From Muraenolepis orangiensis (Eukaryota > Chordata > Actinopteri > Gadiformes > Muraenolepididae): a stretch of 64,000 bases of DNA. The notes below the pieces were generated by a model. It did not search any database and was not told the DNA's origin. It saw only the letters and a program-made list of their open reading frames with translations. Where the stretch lies: the NCBI GenBank assembly GCA_027704905.1, contig CM051015.1:15958021-16022020 (forward strand), given 5' to 3'. Below, in pieces: positions 1 to 49,645 of the stretch (the first letter of the stretch is position 1; every line of letters starts with the position of its first letter). Made by a program: the position numbers and the translations under genes.

Positions 1-324
1 TTATTTGTCACAACAAAATACAGAATACTGATTGATTGTGCTACATACAGTAAAAATAAAGTAAGTAAAAAAGAAATTAAGCAGTAAGTAAAGGAATGTT
101 CAGTCAATATACATATATACAATACAGAGTAGAATGAGTAACGGTGAGGTTTATATTATTATATTATAGTATAGTTTTTTATTTTTAATTAGCCCTCTCG
201 GTCGTTTACATGGTGAAATGGCGCCACCGTCTGGGCAAATCCGGTATTGCACAGCAGATATGATTTAAAAAAAACTTTTTTACCCCTGCGCCCCTCCTAC
301 TTCGGATGTCACCGGCCGCCACTG
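1..324. mobile_element. right end of a hAT element (left end outside window)
   Basis: The sequence ends GGCCGCCACTG at 324, matching the terminal inverted repeat of the hAT at 485-2487, and then goes directly into the BED-finger coding sequence of another hAT. The presumed 8-bp target duplication is GTGCAAAC at 325-332; its partner lies outside the window. The interior has no recognisable ORF. Confidence 0.55.
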
Positions 325-1289
325 GTGCAAACACAAAGGGAGAATGCAGAATTTGCAACATGAAGCTCTCATATAGAGCAGGGTCCACAAACCACCTCCA
401 CAGGCTCTTGAGAACTGTGCATCCAACAGTTCAGTTGGAAGAAAAAAGGCAGGTCAGACTGCCTGCTTCTGCCAGTGTGTCTACCAGTGGCGGCTGGTGC
501 ATTTTTCACCAGGGGGGGGCTGTACCATTTTACCAGCTATACCCCCCCCCCCCCCTTGGACTTCACGATCGCGACCCCCCCCCCCCTGGACTTCGATCGC
601 GACATCCATATATATATATATATATACCTGCTTGTTTAAATCACTCACGAAAACTATATCAATCACTGAACAAAAATATATATATATATCGGCACACACT
701 GACAAAAAACACTGACATATATTTGTGTGTGTGTGTGTGTGTGTTTTAGCGTATGTGTTTGTGCGTGTGTGTGTGCGCGCAGAGACAGAGCATAATATGC
801 TTTTCCTAGTAGTACACTGTGACGCACACAAATGACGTCTTCCGTGGGGCGATTTGAAAAGCGCCCCACGGGAAGACGTTTTGAGGACGCTGATTGGCTA
901 CATTTTATGTCACTCGTTTATATCTTGAATCAGCAATAGGCCTATATCACAGTAGATTAGAACGCCGGAAGAACCCGCTGGAGCAGTGTATCCCAAGTTC
1001 CGGTTTATGCACCATCTTGGCATTCACCATGGCGGACAGTTATCGCTGGACAACATCGCTGCATAACCTTCCAAAAGTCGGTCCAGACGATGTGGTTCAA
1101 CTAGTGAATGAACACTACAGTGAAGAAGTCTAAATCCGAATCATACAATTCCCCGACATTGTGTCTTGTGGCTCTATCTGGATATATCGCCATATAACAC
1201 ATATATAAAACATACATTTAGATTTAATTTAGTTATATTTTGTTTATACTAGTTAATTTTGTTGTTATTTAGTTTTTAGGTATTAGTAT

Positions 1290-1372
1290 ACTTTGTGTGC
1301 ATTTATTCCCCCTGTCTCAACTATTGCACCTTAATTTCCCTCCGGATAAATAAAGTCATCTTGAATCTTGAA
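1290..1372 (+). repeat. LINE 3'-end-like fragment with ATCTTGA tail
   Basis: Reads TTGCACCTTAATTTCCCTCC, then ATAAATAAAGTC and a short ATCTTGA tandem tail. The same 3' terminus with a hexamer/heptamer tail is seen in the L2-like LINE at 25.6 kb. Confidence 0.5.
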
Positions 1373-1610
1373 TAACGAAGGTGATTTTGTGTAGAAGCAG
1401 AGGTATGCCTATGTATATAATATAGGCGATTTATTTGATGGATTTTGATTATTTCAATGTACCTTTTCATTTACGTGTTAATATGTAGTGTGCAGCTGTA
1501 TATTTTCTAAAAGGGAATGCCTGTTATTCTTGTGAATATGAGTTGTCTTAAAATAAAAGTGCTTGTGACATACTTGTGGCATTGAGTTAAAACCGAATTT
1601 GTATAAAATA

Positions 1611-1690
1611 CCTATAGATAGATAGAGATATGTATATATCTATATATATATCGATATCTATCTATATATCGTATATATCGTATATCGCAA
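1611..1690. repeat. TATC/TA-rich simple repeat
   Basis: A run of alternating TATATC and GATA units inside the hAT element. Confidence 0.8.
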
Positions 1691-2832
1691 TGCAGCCAAA
1701 AAATACCGGGTTTTGGTCCGTATCGCCCGCCTTGGGACCAGTGCTTTAAATCACACACATACCCGACAATATGTGGCTCTATTCGGATGAGAGATGGAGT
1801 GTGTGTGGGGGTCAGGACCAGTGCTTTTAATCACACACATACCCAACATTATTAGCCTATTCCGCCCACCTTTCGAGACGTATATGCTCTCCTTGTCAAA
1901 GTGCAAACTGCAGACATACGTGCTACCCCTGAGAACATGAAACGAGGGACCTTCATCCTCCTTATCAGCCTCACACAAGACTTGCGGAGGAGTTTGTCTT
2001 TGGGTAATGGTGTAAACTGAGGTAGGGCTGTCTTTGTTTAGACGTTGAGCAGCCGGTACATTACAATAACAGAGAGGAGAGGAGGCGGCCACAGTTTGTC
2101 ACGTATCTGGGGTAACTACCGGAAGAAAGAGTACACTGCTCACGGCTCCGGAAGCAGGAAGTGTGATATAGGCCTATTGGCTAAACTGCTACAGAGACCC
2201 GCCTCCGTGGGGCGATTTGAAAAGCGCCCCAGCAGCATCGTCATACAAATGCGCCCTTAAGGCTGCAGTGTACTAGGCATATGTGTACTAAAAAAGCATA
2301 TTATGTTGCGCAAATTATTTTAAAATGATATTTTACACATATTTCTGGGTGCATTCCATATTTTAAACACACACATATTGACAATTTATATATATATATT
2401 TTTTATTATTATTATTTTATTTTTTTCTGCGTGTGGTTTAGGGGGGGGGGCGGCGCCCCATCGCCCCCTATGGGCCAGCCGCCACTGGTGTCTACTCCAA
2501 CTGTTGTTGCTGCAGCTACAGGATCTATCCCCCATGCGTCAGGTACCCAAAAACCAACAGCTACACAGACCTCAATAAGCCAATTTATATCAAAGGCAAT
2601 GAATGACCCCAGCTAGACAGAACATAGTGGATGAAGAATTGGCCAAAATAAAAATAATTATTTTGGCCAATTGGCCAATAAAAATTTTCCATTGTGGAGG
2701 ACAAGGCATTCCGAAGCTTCACACTCTCAATCCAATGTATGTTCTAAAACAGGGCAGATAATAACAGAGAGAAGAAACCGGATCAACCCCTCTAAGCTGA
2801 GGCACTTGGTCTTCCTCAATGCCAATCTGCCC

Positions 2833-3840
2833 TGAAAAGAAGAAGAAAAGGTTACAGTTTGATCGTTGACGGTGGTAAGTTCATTAGACAGTTTTATACT
2901 GCTGTTTTGCATTTATTTGTATTATGTTTTTTTATGATAGAGACTGATATTTGCTGCAGTTTTGAGCATTGCAATATATTTATTTTCATTGTTATTTTTT
3001 CATGATTATTTATATTTTTTAATATTTTATGTCAGCTGTTGCTGTATTTTGTTCTATAGTTTATACTGAAATAGAGCCCTGCTGTTTTGTTAGGGCTTTT
3101 TGTTTAAATAAAAATGTCAAATATACAAAAATACAGTAGCTGTCCTTTTTTTAAATGTCTATGCTTAAGTTGTTCTAGGTGTTGATATCTGCTTTGTGTA
3201 GCATGGTTCTACAAGCAAGTCAGTGAATTCATTGGGTGGTATCAGAGTTACAAGGGTCTGTAAATGCAATTGGCCACAGCAAATTCAAATTTTAATTTTT
3301 ACTTTTAAATACTTCAGTACAAAGGATGTATTGAAAATTTAAGTGATATATGTGTACACCAGGGTTTCAGTTAGCCGGTATTTACCGGTTTTTAGCGGGT
3401 AAAAATGATAAAAAAAACGGTAATTTAAAAACCTGCCGGTCAAAATGTCCGGTAATAATGGTCATACAAAACTTAGATCCTGGACATTTGAGTTTTGACA
3501 GCTTTATTACTGCCCCTCCCCCCCGAAAGGGTGACCGAATGAAGTGACCAATCAGCTGCCACTCCTCAAATACAAATTCCCTAAATGTAAATATATACCT
3601 ATTATTATGCACATATCTCATACATACTATATAAGTCATCTTATAACTTTTATATCTGCAGGTCTTTTAACCACTGAAAACTGTAAATAATATATTACCA
3701 TGCACTTTACTGCAACATTTGAACTCTGGTTAGATGCCAAATTATTTTCGCTGTACTGTACTTGTGCTGCACACTGACAATACATTTTTATCTAATGTAA
3801 TTAATATGAGGAATAAATAATCGTCCTCCTCCAGAACAAA
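2833..3840. other. AT-rich repeat-like DNA without a gene
   Basis: About 1 kb of AT-rich sequence. A possible DNA-transposon end (CAGGGTTTCAGTTAGCCGG) starts at about 3360, but no partner was found. No coding signal was seen. Confidence 0.4.
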
Positions 3841-3909
3841 ATGGCTCCCAACTACATCCACTGGTTCCGGAAGGGTCACCGTCTCCATGACAACCCAGCG
3901 CTGCTCACA
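3841..3909 (+). pseudogene. cryptochrome/photolyase N-terminal fragment
   Basis: An ATG followed by codons for APNYIHWFRKGHRLHDNPAL. The HWFRKGxRLHDNPAL motif is the conserved start of animal cryptochromes and (6-4) photolyases. Homology stops after about 23 codons and runs into repeat DNA; there is no convincing donor site and no further photolyase exon is seen. It could be a stranded or captured first exon, or rarely the first exon of a gene whose other exons lie elsewhere. Confidence 0.6.
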
Positions 3910-4149
3910 TGTCCCCTGCAACAGATTACACTCCTGCCTGCTTCCACAGTACTCACCGGAATAGCCGCGCCCCCTTATATCATTCCACATTCCAGTCTCC
4001 TCGCTCCCACTACGCACTACCGGATAGCCACGCCCCCCTTGTTAACTCTCACCGGCAGCTGCAGCGTATCATTACGTTACTATTTAAGCCTACCCCGCAC
4101 ACTCACACAGGGCCAGATTGTTCCGGACTATGCATACATTTCAGCGATT

Positions 4150-4400
4150 CCTGTTCCTGTTCCTCTGCCTGTCCCCGATTATGCGTCTGCCTGTTCCTGC
4201 ATGGTTCGTCTGCCATGCCTGGTTTCCAATCTGCTGCCTGTCCCCGTTTACACCTCTGCCTGTTCCCTGCCTGGTTCCCGATCCACCGCCTGTACCCGTC
4301 TACGCCTCTGCCTGTCCCTGCCTGGTTCGTCTGCCTTGCCCGGTTCCTGATCACTTGCCTGTCTCCGACTACTTCTCTGCCTGCCCCTGTCTGTTGCCTC
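4150..4400. repeat. imperfect tandem repeat, about 50-66 bp unit, pyrimidine-rich
   Basis: Repeated CTGCCTG...CCTGGTTC blocks. Upstream (about 3960-4110), TATTTAAGCC and a GCCAGATTGTT motif suggest a retroelement LTR or 5' end, but no flanking duplication was found. Confidence 0.5.
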
Positions 4401-5161
4401 GTTTCCACCAACGCAAGCCTAGTTCGAGCTCTCGGATGGCGCTAGAGCCGGTTTGTAGTTGGTTCAACTAGCAAGCCATCTAAGAAACGGTTTGCGCTTC
4501 CACCGACTTGTTCGCTGAGAGAGCCACGTCATTACGTCACTGTTAACGTCTCTGCTTTCCCAGCAACGCTAGCGCGAACTTCCACAACAGTGGTGGATTA
4601 CATGATGTATGTAAAAGTGTTGCTCCTGGCTTTGAGGCTACAAACACGGCTGGTACATCGCGTTGAGCTGCTCGTCTTTAGTGCTATGGACGCGATTACA
4701 TTGAAGCCCTTAACTGTGATAAAGGACTATACAAATAAAATGGACTTGAGATTAGAGCTGCATTAATAGAGTACTTAAACAGAAGGGACCATTTGCCTTT
4801 TCTTCTTCAAAACTGTCATCTTGTATTATGTTTCTCGGTTGATAAAGCATAATGAAGCAGACATTTATATTTAGAAAGGTTTTATTTAAAAAAAAACTTA
4901 AATACACAATATACAGTAATCACAAAATTTAAAAGTGTAGAGTGCAGTTTAATAAGTCAATGTTAATAAAGGTCCGAGGGGCTCCTGGGCGAGCTGCAGC
5001 CCAGTGGGGGCGGTAGCTGGGCTAGCCCAGCTTCGATGTGGGGCCGCTTAGGAACCAGTTTACTGGGCCAGAAAGTGGTTCCTTCGCGGTGGAAACGCAA
5101 ACAACTGGTTTAAGATTAGGCCCAAGCTCCGAACCAGCCCTCAAAACAACTTGGTGGAAAC
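4401..5161. mobile_element. Harbinger-like non-autonomous element (inverted repeats)
   Basis: The outer ends GTTTCCACCAA (4401-4411) and TTGGTGGAAAC (5151-5161) are inverted. A second inner inverted pair lies at about 4490-4508 (GTTTGCGCTTCCACCGAC) and 5081-5098. No transposase is present. Superfamily assignment is by terminal style only. Confidence 0.45.
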
Positions 5162-5600
5162 ACGGTATGTGGGATATTTCCAATAAATATCACTATCTGT
5201 CCACAGTTGTCCGTGTGCTGCATTTGGGTCCAAACCTAACCGGTGACATCCTCCAACGATGCCGCGACATATCCCCTGGTCGGTAAGACCCTCCCCTCAC
5301 ATGTCCCCTGGTGGGTAAGATCCTCCCCTCACATGTCCCATGTGACGCATACCACCGGTGGTACTCGGAGGGATCCCTGGAATCTCAATGTTTTAAAAAA
5401 ATGTTATAAAACCATAACATTTATTGTAAAACATGTTGTACAGTAATACTATCAAAATACTAGAGATAATTTAAATTGGAGTTTAAAATTTGTTCTACAT
5501 TTATTTTGTTGTATTTAGATTTAGAAACAAAATAAATGTTTGTTTCTGACGGAAACTACTACCTTTTGCGCGTGCTCGATAAGCTAACGTTACAGGTAAG
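5162..5600. repeat. non-coding stretch with a 32-bp tandem duplication
   Basis: At about 5271-5340 a unit containing CCTCCCCTCACATGTCCC is repeated about 2.5 times. The rest is AT-rich with no gene. Confidence 0.45.
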
Positions 5601-6291
5601 CTAGTGATTACAAGAAAGCCGAGGGATGTTTCAAAAGTGGCTCAACACGGGACGTATTCGAAAGAGAAGTGTGGAGGACAATATTGCCAATGAACGAGGA
5701 GGAGGACAGTGAATCGAGCACAAGCGCAAGCTCCGTAAGCAGCGTAAGTATTACGTTACCATTGACATATAGACGGCTCGATGTCTGGTCAATGCAACAT
5801 AACGAGGAGACGGTAGCCAACGTAATCCGAAAAGAGTATTTTAATTAATAGTTACCATGGTTTGAACAAAGGAAAGATAAAGTAATGACAGACAAGAACA
5901 CATAACCGCACAGACAGGATCAGCAACCAGACAAAGGGGAAGACAGAATACTTATACATGAGGGAATGACGAGACGAGACACACCTGGGTTGATTACAAA
6001 TGGGTACACCTGGAAGGGAAAATGATAAGGACTACAAAACCATGACAGGGAACTACAGCTAGACATGACACATCACACTAGGAGCGCCTGATCAGGGCAC
6101 AAACACATAACAGAGCAGTATGCACAGCCACAATGCCTTCCAGTGCTAGCAGCTACCACATGTGCTACTAGTGGCTCCGTCAGCAGCACAAGTAGGGAAT
6201 CCACAAAGAAACGGCACAAAACAGTACGCAAATACAACTCGTTATATTCAATTTAGATTCAGTTGCAGTGGGACAGAGGAAGAGCCCAGGC

Positions 6292-6393
6292 CACGTTATT
6301 TGTGGTGAAGTGCCATCGCACCTCCAACGCCACCTTACAACCAAACATGCCATGCTGAAAGACAAACCAGAAGATTTCTTCACAAGAACGTGA
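6292..6393 (+). pseudogene. BED-finger fragment of a ZBED5/hAT-like transposase
   Basis: Encodes CGEVPSHLQRHLTTKHAML then KDKPEDFFTRT and a stop. The pattern HLxRHLxTKHxxLKDKP is typical of hAT/ZBED5-type BED fingers. The copy is truncated on both sides. Weak related sequence may extend back to about 5600. Confidence 0.55.
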
Positions 6394-6570
6394 TGCACTG
6401 AATAAGCACAAGTCCACGATTCAATCCTATTGTACACCCACAGCCAAGGCACAGGAAGCCTCGTGTGAGAATGATAGTTATTATTAGTTAATTATTAATG
6501 ATTGTTCTTAATGTTCTCACTTTGTGTGTGTGTGTGTGTGTTATTCATTGTGTGTTCTTAACAATATCAC

Positions 6571-6676
<106 letters not shown>

Positions 6677-6888
6677 TGTTTAAAATTGTTTTGCTGAAAT
6701 ACAGTTCTTAATTCTTTGTTAGTAAATACTAATAGTGGAGCTGCTTAGCTAAGAAATCCATAACATTTGTGCATTTTCTGATAAAAGCAATCATCATTTG
6801 GTACACTTATAGCTAAAGGCATCTCTGGTCTGGCAAGCAATATACAACTTTGAACAATGCTGCATGTCTTCAAGATTAAAGATTCAAG

Positions 6889-8080
6889 ATGCTGTTCATT
6901 GACTACAGCTCAGGGTTCAACACCATCGTTCCCTCCAAGCTGGTCCTGAAACTGAGAGATCTAGGTCTGGGTGCCCCCATCTGTAACTGGATTATGGACT
7001 TCCTGACGGGCAGGCCTCAAGTGGTGAAGATTGGGAACAACATCTCATCCACTCTGGTCCTCAACACCGGAGCACCCCAAGGCTGCTGCCTCAGTCCCCA
7101 GCTGTACACACATGACTGTCCTGCCACGCACAGCAATATTCGGATTATCAAGTTTGCAGACGACACCACAGTCTTCTGCCTGATAAGTGAGGTTGGTGTG
7201 AGGACAACAGCCTCGCATTGAATGTTAGCAAGACTAAAGGAGCTCATCCTGGACTTCAGGAGCCACCGGGGCACCCACTCCACCATCAGCCTGGATGGGA
7301 TACCGGTGGAAGTCGTCAGCTGCTTCCGTTTCCTGGGGCTACAGATTTTAGACAACCTGGCGTGTACCCGCAACACGGAGGTCATACTGAAGAAGGCTCA
7401 CCAGCGCCTCTATGCCCTGCGGCGCCTCAGGAAAAGTGGAATAGGCCAACGGTGGCTAGTGAACTTTTACCGTTGCACCGACGAGAGCGTCCTGACTAGT
7501 GGCGTCTGTGGTACGGCAACACCACTGCACAGGACAAGAAAACCATCCAAAGGGGAGGACAGCAGAAAACAGCATTGGGTGTGCACTTCCATGCATTGAG
7601 GAGCTCTGTAGGACCAGATGTCGGAAGAAGGCCACATCCATCATAAAGGACTGCAACCACCCCTGGCACCATCTCTTCTCCCCCCTACCGTCTGGTCGCC
7701 GGTTCCGGAGCATCCGTACAAGGACTAGCAGGTTAAAGGATAGTTTTTATACACAGGCAGTGTGCCTACTGAACTGCTATGAGTGCTGCCACTATCATAA
7801 CATTGTCATCCATATTACATTAAACTATCATACTTTTCTTTCTGGACTCGTTACAGTTACTGCACTGTTTCTGCACTGTATTCATGATGCTGCTGCACTA
7901 TTGGCACTTTAAAATTCATATGTATATAAAAACATGTATACATCATCCAGCAGTCAATTTTTGGTTATTTTCATTGTTCTTGTTATTGTGTACAGTACTG
8001 TTATAGTATATTGTTGTATAGTATAAGAATAGTACTCAGCAAAGCAACTCATTGGGCATATGGCAAATAAACATTTTTAA
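6889..8080 (+). mobile_element. 5'-truncated, frameshifted LINE (L2/CR1-like reverse transcriptase)
   Basis: Begins inside the RT domain: LFIDYSSGFNTI (motif A), NTGAPQGCCLSP (motif B), IKFADDT (catalytic motif). After a frameshift it continues with the SKTKELILDF and CFRFLGLQI regions, and later SPLPSGRRFRSIRT. The 3' end carries AATAAA near 8066. Stops and frameshifts make it dead. Confidence 0.8.
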
Positions 8081-8094
8081 ATCTAAAAAGAAGG

Positions 8095-8310
8095 GGAGGG
8101 GCTAGTCCTTGTTGTTCAGGTTCCGGATGGCCTGGGGGAAGAAACTCCTGTTGAGTCTCTCTGTCTTCTCCCTGTGGGTCGGTACCTTCTGCCAGAGAGC
8201 AGCAGGCAGAACAGTCCACTGTCTGGGTGGCTGGGGTCTCTCAGGATCCTTCTGGACCCACCATTGTCACGGCCACACAAACCTGCCACCTGATCACTCT
8301 GATCTTTCAC
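8095..8310 (-). mobile_element. LINE ORF2 C-terminal fragment, opposite strand
   Basis: The minus strand encodes an ILRDPSHPDSGLF...SGRRYRP-type segment, equivalent to the C-terminal end of the LINE just to the left. It is a separate degraded copy. Confidence 0.55.
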
Positions 8311-10269
8311 TGATGAGTGCAGTTAAGGCAGCATTCATGTCTAGGATGCAGAGTGGGGGACGTCTCATCCATCCTGCCAGCAGCTCCGTGCTGTTCCCAT
8401 GGAATCAAGGCTCCGGTGCCAGCATCCAAACCTGGGCCCATTACTTTTATTATGTTGTCCATAGCTCATTAAAATGGCCATTGATCAGTTTAGTATTTTT
8501 AACGGTTTCTACTCTGTCTCTATTTTTGATCTCTGTAGATATGTGTCCCTACCTCTCGCCTTTCCTTCCATAACCTATTTTTAGTATTTTTACACAAACA
8601 ATGTCAGATCGTTTGAAGGGCATGTGGAAGGAGTTATAATTCTTTTTTTATGATATGTAGACTTTTTTTTTCGCAGTAAAATAGACAGAATATAGACTGA
8701 ATCTCTTCACAATAATTATATTTATTGTTGTACTTATTATTTTTCGCCACTCACGCCGTGGCACTGTTAGTATGAGAGACCTCATGAGAGACCCCTTTGT
8801 CTCCACCTCCCTTGAAACACTCTGGCGCCCCCCAGGGGTGGCGCGTCTCACCCCTGGTCTACTCACTCATACTACGTATGCGCAAACATATTGCAATTCA
8901 CTTTTTACTACCACACCTAACGCTTAAATGATCCGGATGTTATTTCACGGTCACATGCAGAACCGAGCGCTGATGTCGTCAAAAGAAAATTAACAAATAT
9001 AAACGCGTGACGTCCATATATGGACTCCCATGATACATAGCGAGTTAAGGTACTGATAATCATTTGACGTGTAGATATAGTATCAATTGAATTGTTCAAC
9101 ATACGATTGTGAAAAGCTGAGTGTGTTGAGTTCAACTTAACGCCATCCACAATACATTTATTTCATCAATCAAACCGTCACCAAGAGTGGTAAGCAAGGC
9201 AATAAGGTGCCATTTGCGCCTATCAATCGGCAGTACACTCTTGTTTCTCTTCAGATCGCATAAATCTTTCGCCTTTTACTAAAGATTTCCGTGGAGAGGA
9301 GCATTATGAGTATCAACTAATTTTTTGATGCTCTGCCGCAAGGCGGGGCTTTATTTTCATGTTAAAAATAAGCTTGCTACGCAAGAGTCCTGGACACAAA
9401 CGTAAACAGTATGTATATATATCGATTTTTCGTAATAGTGCGTGGTGGTATCTACAGAATATACATCTTTCTTTAATTTTTAAAGACCAGTACGTACAAG
9501 CAAAAGTCTAAACTGGCCTTTACTTGTCTGCACGGTTGTTGATGCCTGGAACTGTTCTCTCTCACCGAATCAATAATGTCCACTAGATGGCCTCAGAACG
9601 CCGGATTCCTAATCCATATCATATCTGCTCTGGGAGTGCAGTACTGCTAGAGACCTGTGGGCAACGGCCGGCAATTCCCGTGCTTACCAGCAGGGGAGGT
9701 CCCTGCAGCCTGGTGCTGTATGGGGTGAGCCAAAACAGTCAGATAGCGTCGGAATTCCCCAAGTAATGGCTCACCCTGGCCGCCAAAGACGCCATGTGGA
9801 CCTCCAGAAACCTGCTGGTAGGGAAGCACATGCAGATCCCCCCCAAAATAATGTCTTGAATTATGTGTCTGCTTTTAAAATCAACTGGACATTTAGAAGT
9901 AAGATGTGAAACAATTGAACCGTGTCAATAAACAAAAATGTTCTTTACAGATTTGGAATGAACTGGACATTAAAATGTGAAACAATTTGGAATTGTGTCA
10001 ATTTATACTTTTAAAAAAGTACTGGAACTATTTATATTTGGTCACCATGTCTAACACGTACAATTAGGCCACCTTTCACTACAGCTTTATGTACTGGCCG
10101 TTTACATAATATATGTAGTTCTTTAATGTTTAACAATCAGTACGTGTGGCTGTGTTAGCCTATATTTAACCTTTCATTGCAGAAACCCCTCAGACTCTTA
10201 TCCTTAAAGGTAATTTGTTACTGTAAGATATTCATGCTGCTGCCCACAATGTAAAACACAAACAAGGTT
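8311..10269. other. intergenic DNA downstream of itgb5, no gene seen
   Basis: About 2 kb of AT-rich sequence with scattered short palindromic and repeat-like pieces (for example a GGCGCCCCCCAGGGGTGGCG stretch near 8824). No exon-like signals were recognised on either strand. Confidence 0.5.
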
Positions 10270-11457
10270 GGTCCTTAATGTAAATCCATTTATTGTTCTT
10301 CTCTCATACCTGGTTCTGCGTACAGTTGCATACATTTGTTCTGAAACCCTGTGTAGAAACATTGCGTTTCAATCTATTCTAGGTTATACCGTGGGCTGTT
10401 CTCACGCTGTTGAGCTCATATTGTTCTGGGGCCAAAGCCCACCTGTCCATACTTGCCACCACTCGTACCAGCCACAGATAGGCCGATACACCCTTTCCAC
10501 TCCTAGCTGCTCGTCAGCCACATTTAAGATTATCCAGTGCAATAGGTGTGAGCCCGCCACCTCCCAGGTGTGAGTGCGTACATGTTTTAACTCCCGTACC
10601 CAAGTCTCTTTAACCTTACCGGGGCCGCCTTGGCAGGACGGCAGGCATATCGTCCATTATTTTAAATCATGATTAAATCATACCAGGCTCTTCGATTGTT
10701 TGACTCAGTTGTTAAGAATCAATGTTTCGAATCCCAAACCGGTCGACGAACCTAGCATTGAATATAGTAGAACCACCCTCCATTCAGAAAAATTACCAGA
10801 TTCAGAACCTGTGTAAAACGCTCAAAAGTACAAACATTTTAGGTTGGTTAGAGTGGAGGACGGAGTGCAATGAAGGGTGTACACCACTTACATAGGAGAG
10901 TCAAGATCCAGAAGGGACTTCAGACCCCAAATATTCTCTGTGCAAAACCAAAAAGATAGGATGTCTATTGCTAATAAATGTTAGTAGTACCACCATCACC
11001 GTTACCTCGTGGACCTAAGGGTCCTGCTGCCAGATCCGCTTACTGAGAGGAGGGAGTGGGAAATTACATTTCTAAATGAAAAACATACATAACAATACAT
11101 AGAAATAATATCAGGTCAGTGTCCTGTGGAGGCATTTTTTTTTGGTTTTGTTATTATTTTGATGAAAAAGTCTTTGTGTCCGACAAGCTGTTTTTTTTGA
11201 CACAATTCCGGGTGTCGCAACTTGCCGCAAAACGCTGCCGGCAGTCCAATCACAGTCAGTCAGTCACTGTGGTCTGTCAGTTTTATCTCGGCAAAGAAGA
11301 AGCTTTTTTGTAAAGCCATGTATTGTCTCTCTTGACGCCTGAATGTCATGTCTGTTCCATAGTGTAGTCATCAGACAGCCGGGGGAGGGAGTTGTTGGGT
11401 TCAGTCCCGCCGCCAGCAGCCACACTGCGGAGGTTGGGGAGGGGGGGAGGAGGGCAC
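10270..11457 (-). other. itgb5: probable itgb5 3' UTR with AATAAA at 10289-10294
   Basis: About 1.2 kb after the stop has no coding potential. The first clear AATAAA hexamer on the minus strand is at 10289-10294, which sets a plausible polyadenylation end near 10270. A short hAT-like fragment at about 11605-11760 lies upstream of the last exon (in intron 15), not in the UTR. The UTR end is inferred. Confidence 0.45.
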
Positions 11458-49018
<37,561 letters not shown>

Positions 49019-49600
49019 GATGTCACTTGTTGGGAACGGTGATAGCTCCACAAAACACGGGGTAGGCCCAGTACCGACTCGACTCGTAGATTGTCCACAG
49101 GACGTCCAATTGGATGTAGTCAATACGGTCAATGCAAAACACTGAAGAAACTTCCACGTTGACTACTTCTGTATCCCATCGCGCTTATTCCGTCAAGCTG
49201 GGGTCGCCTTCAAGCTTCATGTGGCGGTTACTGTTGGACATTATTGATTATGTTTAACTGCTCAGCGAGTAGCCCACACACGAAACTCACTCACGTTTAT
49301 ATGGTCAACGAAAACTGCATGTTTTCTTGGCCCCCCCCTTACATCTCAATAGTGGTCCATAGTCGACACCAGTTGTTTCCAATCAAAGAGACGCTCCATT
49401 GTTTCCGAGGCGCGTAGTCCTCTGGTTGTGGAGAATCACGAATATAAATGTCAAAACAAATCCACGTCTGCAAATCCCGATGTTGCGCTCAAGTTTGTTT
49501 CTCCGGTACGCGTCCCTTTCCCAATCTCCGCCTATTCCCTTTAGGGGCGGGAGGGGGCAGAGATCACCCGTTAACCCCTGCGTCGCCGCGGCGTATATGT
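49019..49600 (-). promoter_or_regulatory. itgb5: putative itgb5 5' UTR and promoter region
   Basis: Sequence immediately upstream of the itgb5 start codon. It has a GC-box-like GGGGCGGG at about 49543-49550 and several CpGs around 49480-49595. No TATA box is evident and the transcription start cannot be located by eye. A common teleost interspersed repeat begins at about 49604. Confidence 0.3.
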
Positions 49601-49603
49601 TAA

Positions 49604-49645
49604 TTTACATTTAGGGCATTTGGCAGACGCTTTTATCCAAAGCGT
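49604..49645. repeat. common teleost interspersed repeat fragment
   Basis: Motif TTTACATTTAGGGCATTTGG followed by CAGACGCTTTTATCCAAAGC. A diverged copy occurs at 63318-63385. This motif is widespread in fish genomes; the family name is not certain. Confidence 0.6.

Larger units (their letters stand above)
485..2487. mobile_element. 2.0-kb non-autonomous hAT element with TIRs and 8-bp TSD
   Basis: The termini CAGTGGCGGCTGG (485-497) and its inverted copy (2475-2487) form a perfect 13-bp TIR. Both ends are flanked by the identical 8-bp duplication GTGTCTAC (477-484 and 2488-2495), diagnostic of hAT. Subterminal segments at about 787-870 and 2207-2310 are inverted copies of each other. No transposase ORF is visible; the only open frame (894-1133) resembles nothing I know. 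Confidence 0.85.
325..2832 (+). pseudogene. hAT transposase remnant (BED finger plus dimerisation domain), split by insertion
   Basis: Interrupted host sequence of the nested insertions. The segment 325-484 encodes a BED-type zinc finger (KGECRICNMKLSYR, then HLHRLLRTVHPT). The frame resumes after the inserted element at 2488-2616. Segment 2736-2832 encodes CSKTGQIITERRNR then INPSKLRHLVFLNANLP plus a stop, the hAT C-terminal dimerisation motif. The catalytic middle is missing, so it was an internally deleted copy. Related domesticated genes (ZBED family) exist, but nothing suggests that here. Confidence 0.7.

Noticed and set aside
3841..4445. Extended 170-codon plus-strand frame after the cryptochrome-like start
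   Set aside because: Only the first 23 or so codons resemble a protein family; the rest is the translation of a pyrimidine-rich tandem repeat.
49019..49132. In-frame upstream ATG extending Itgb5 by 38 residues
   Set aside because: The extension precedes a standard signal peptide and has no conserved feature; the ATG at 49018 is preferred.
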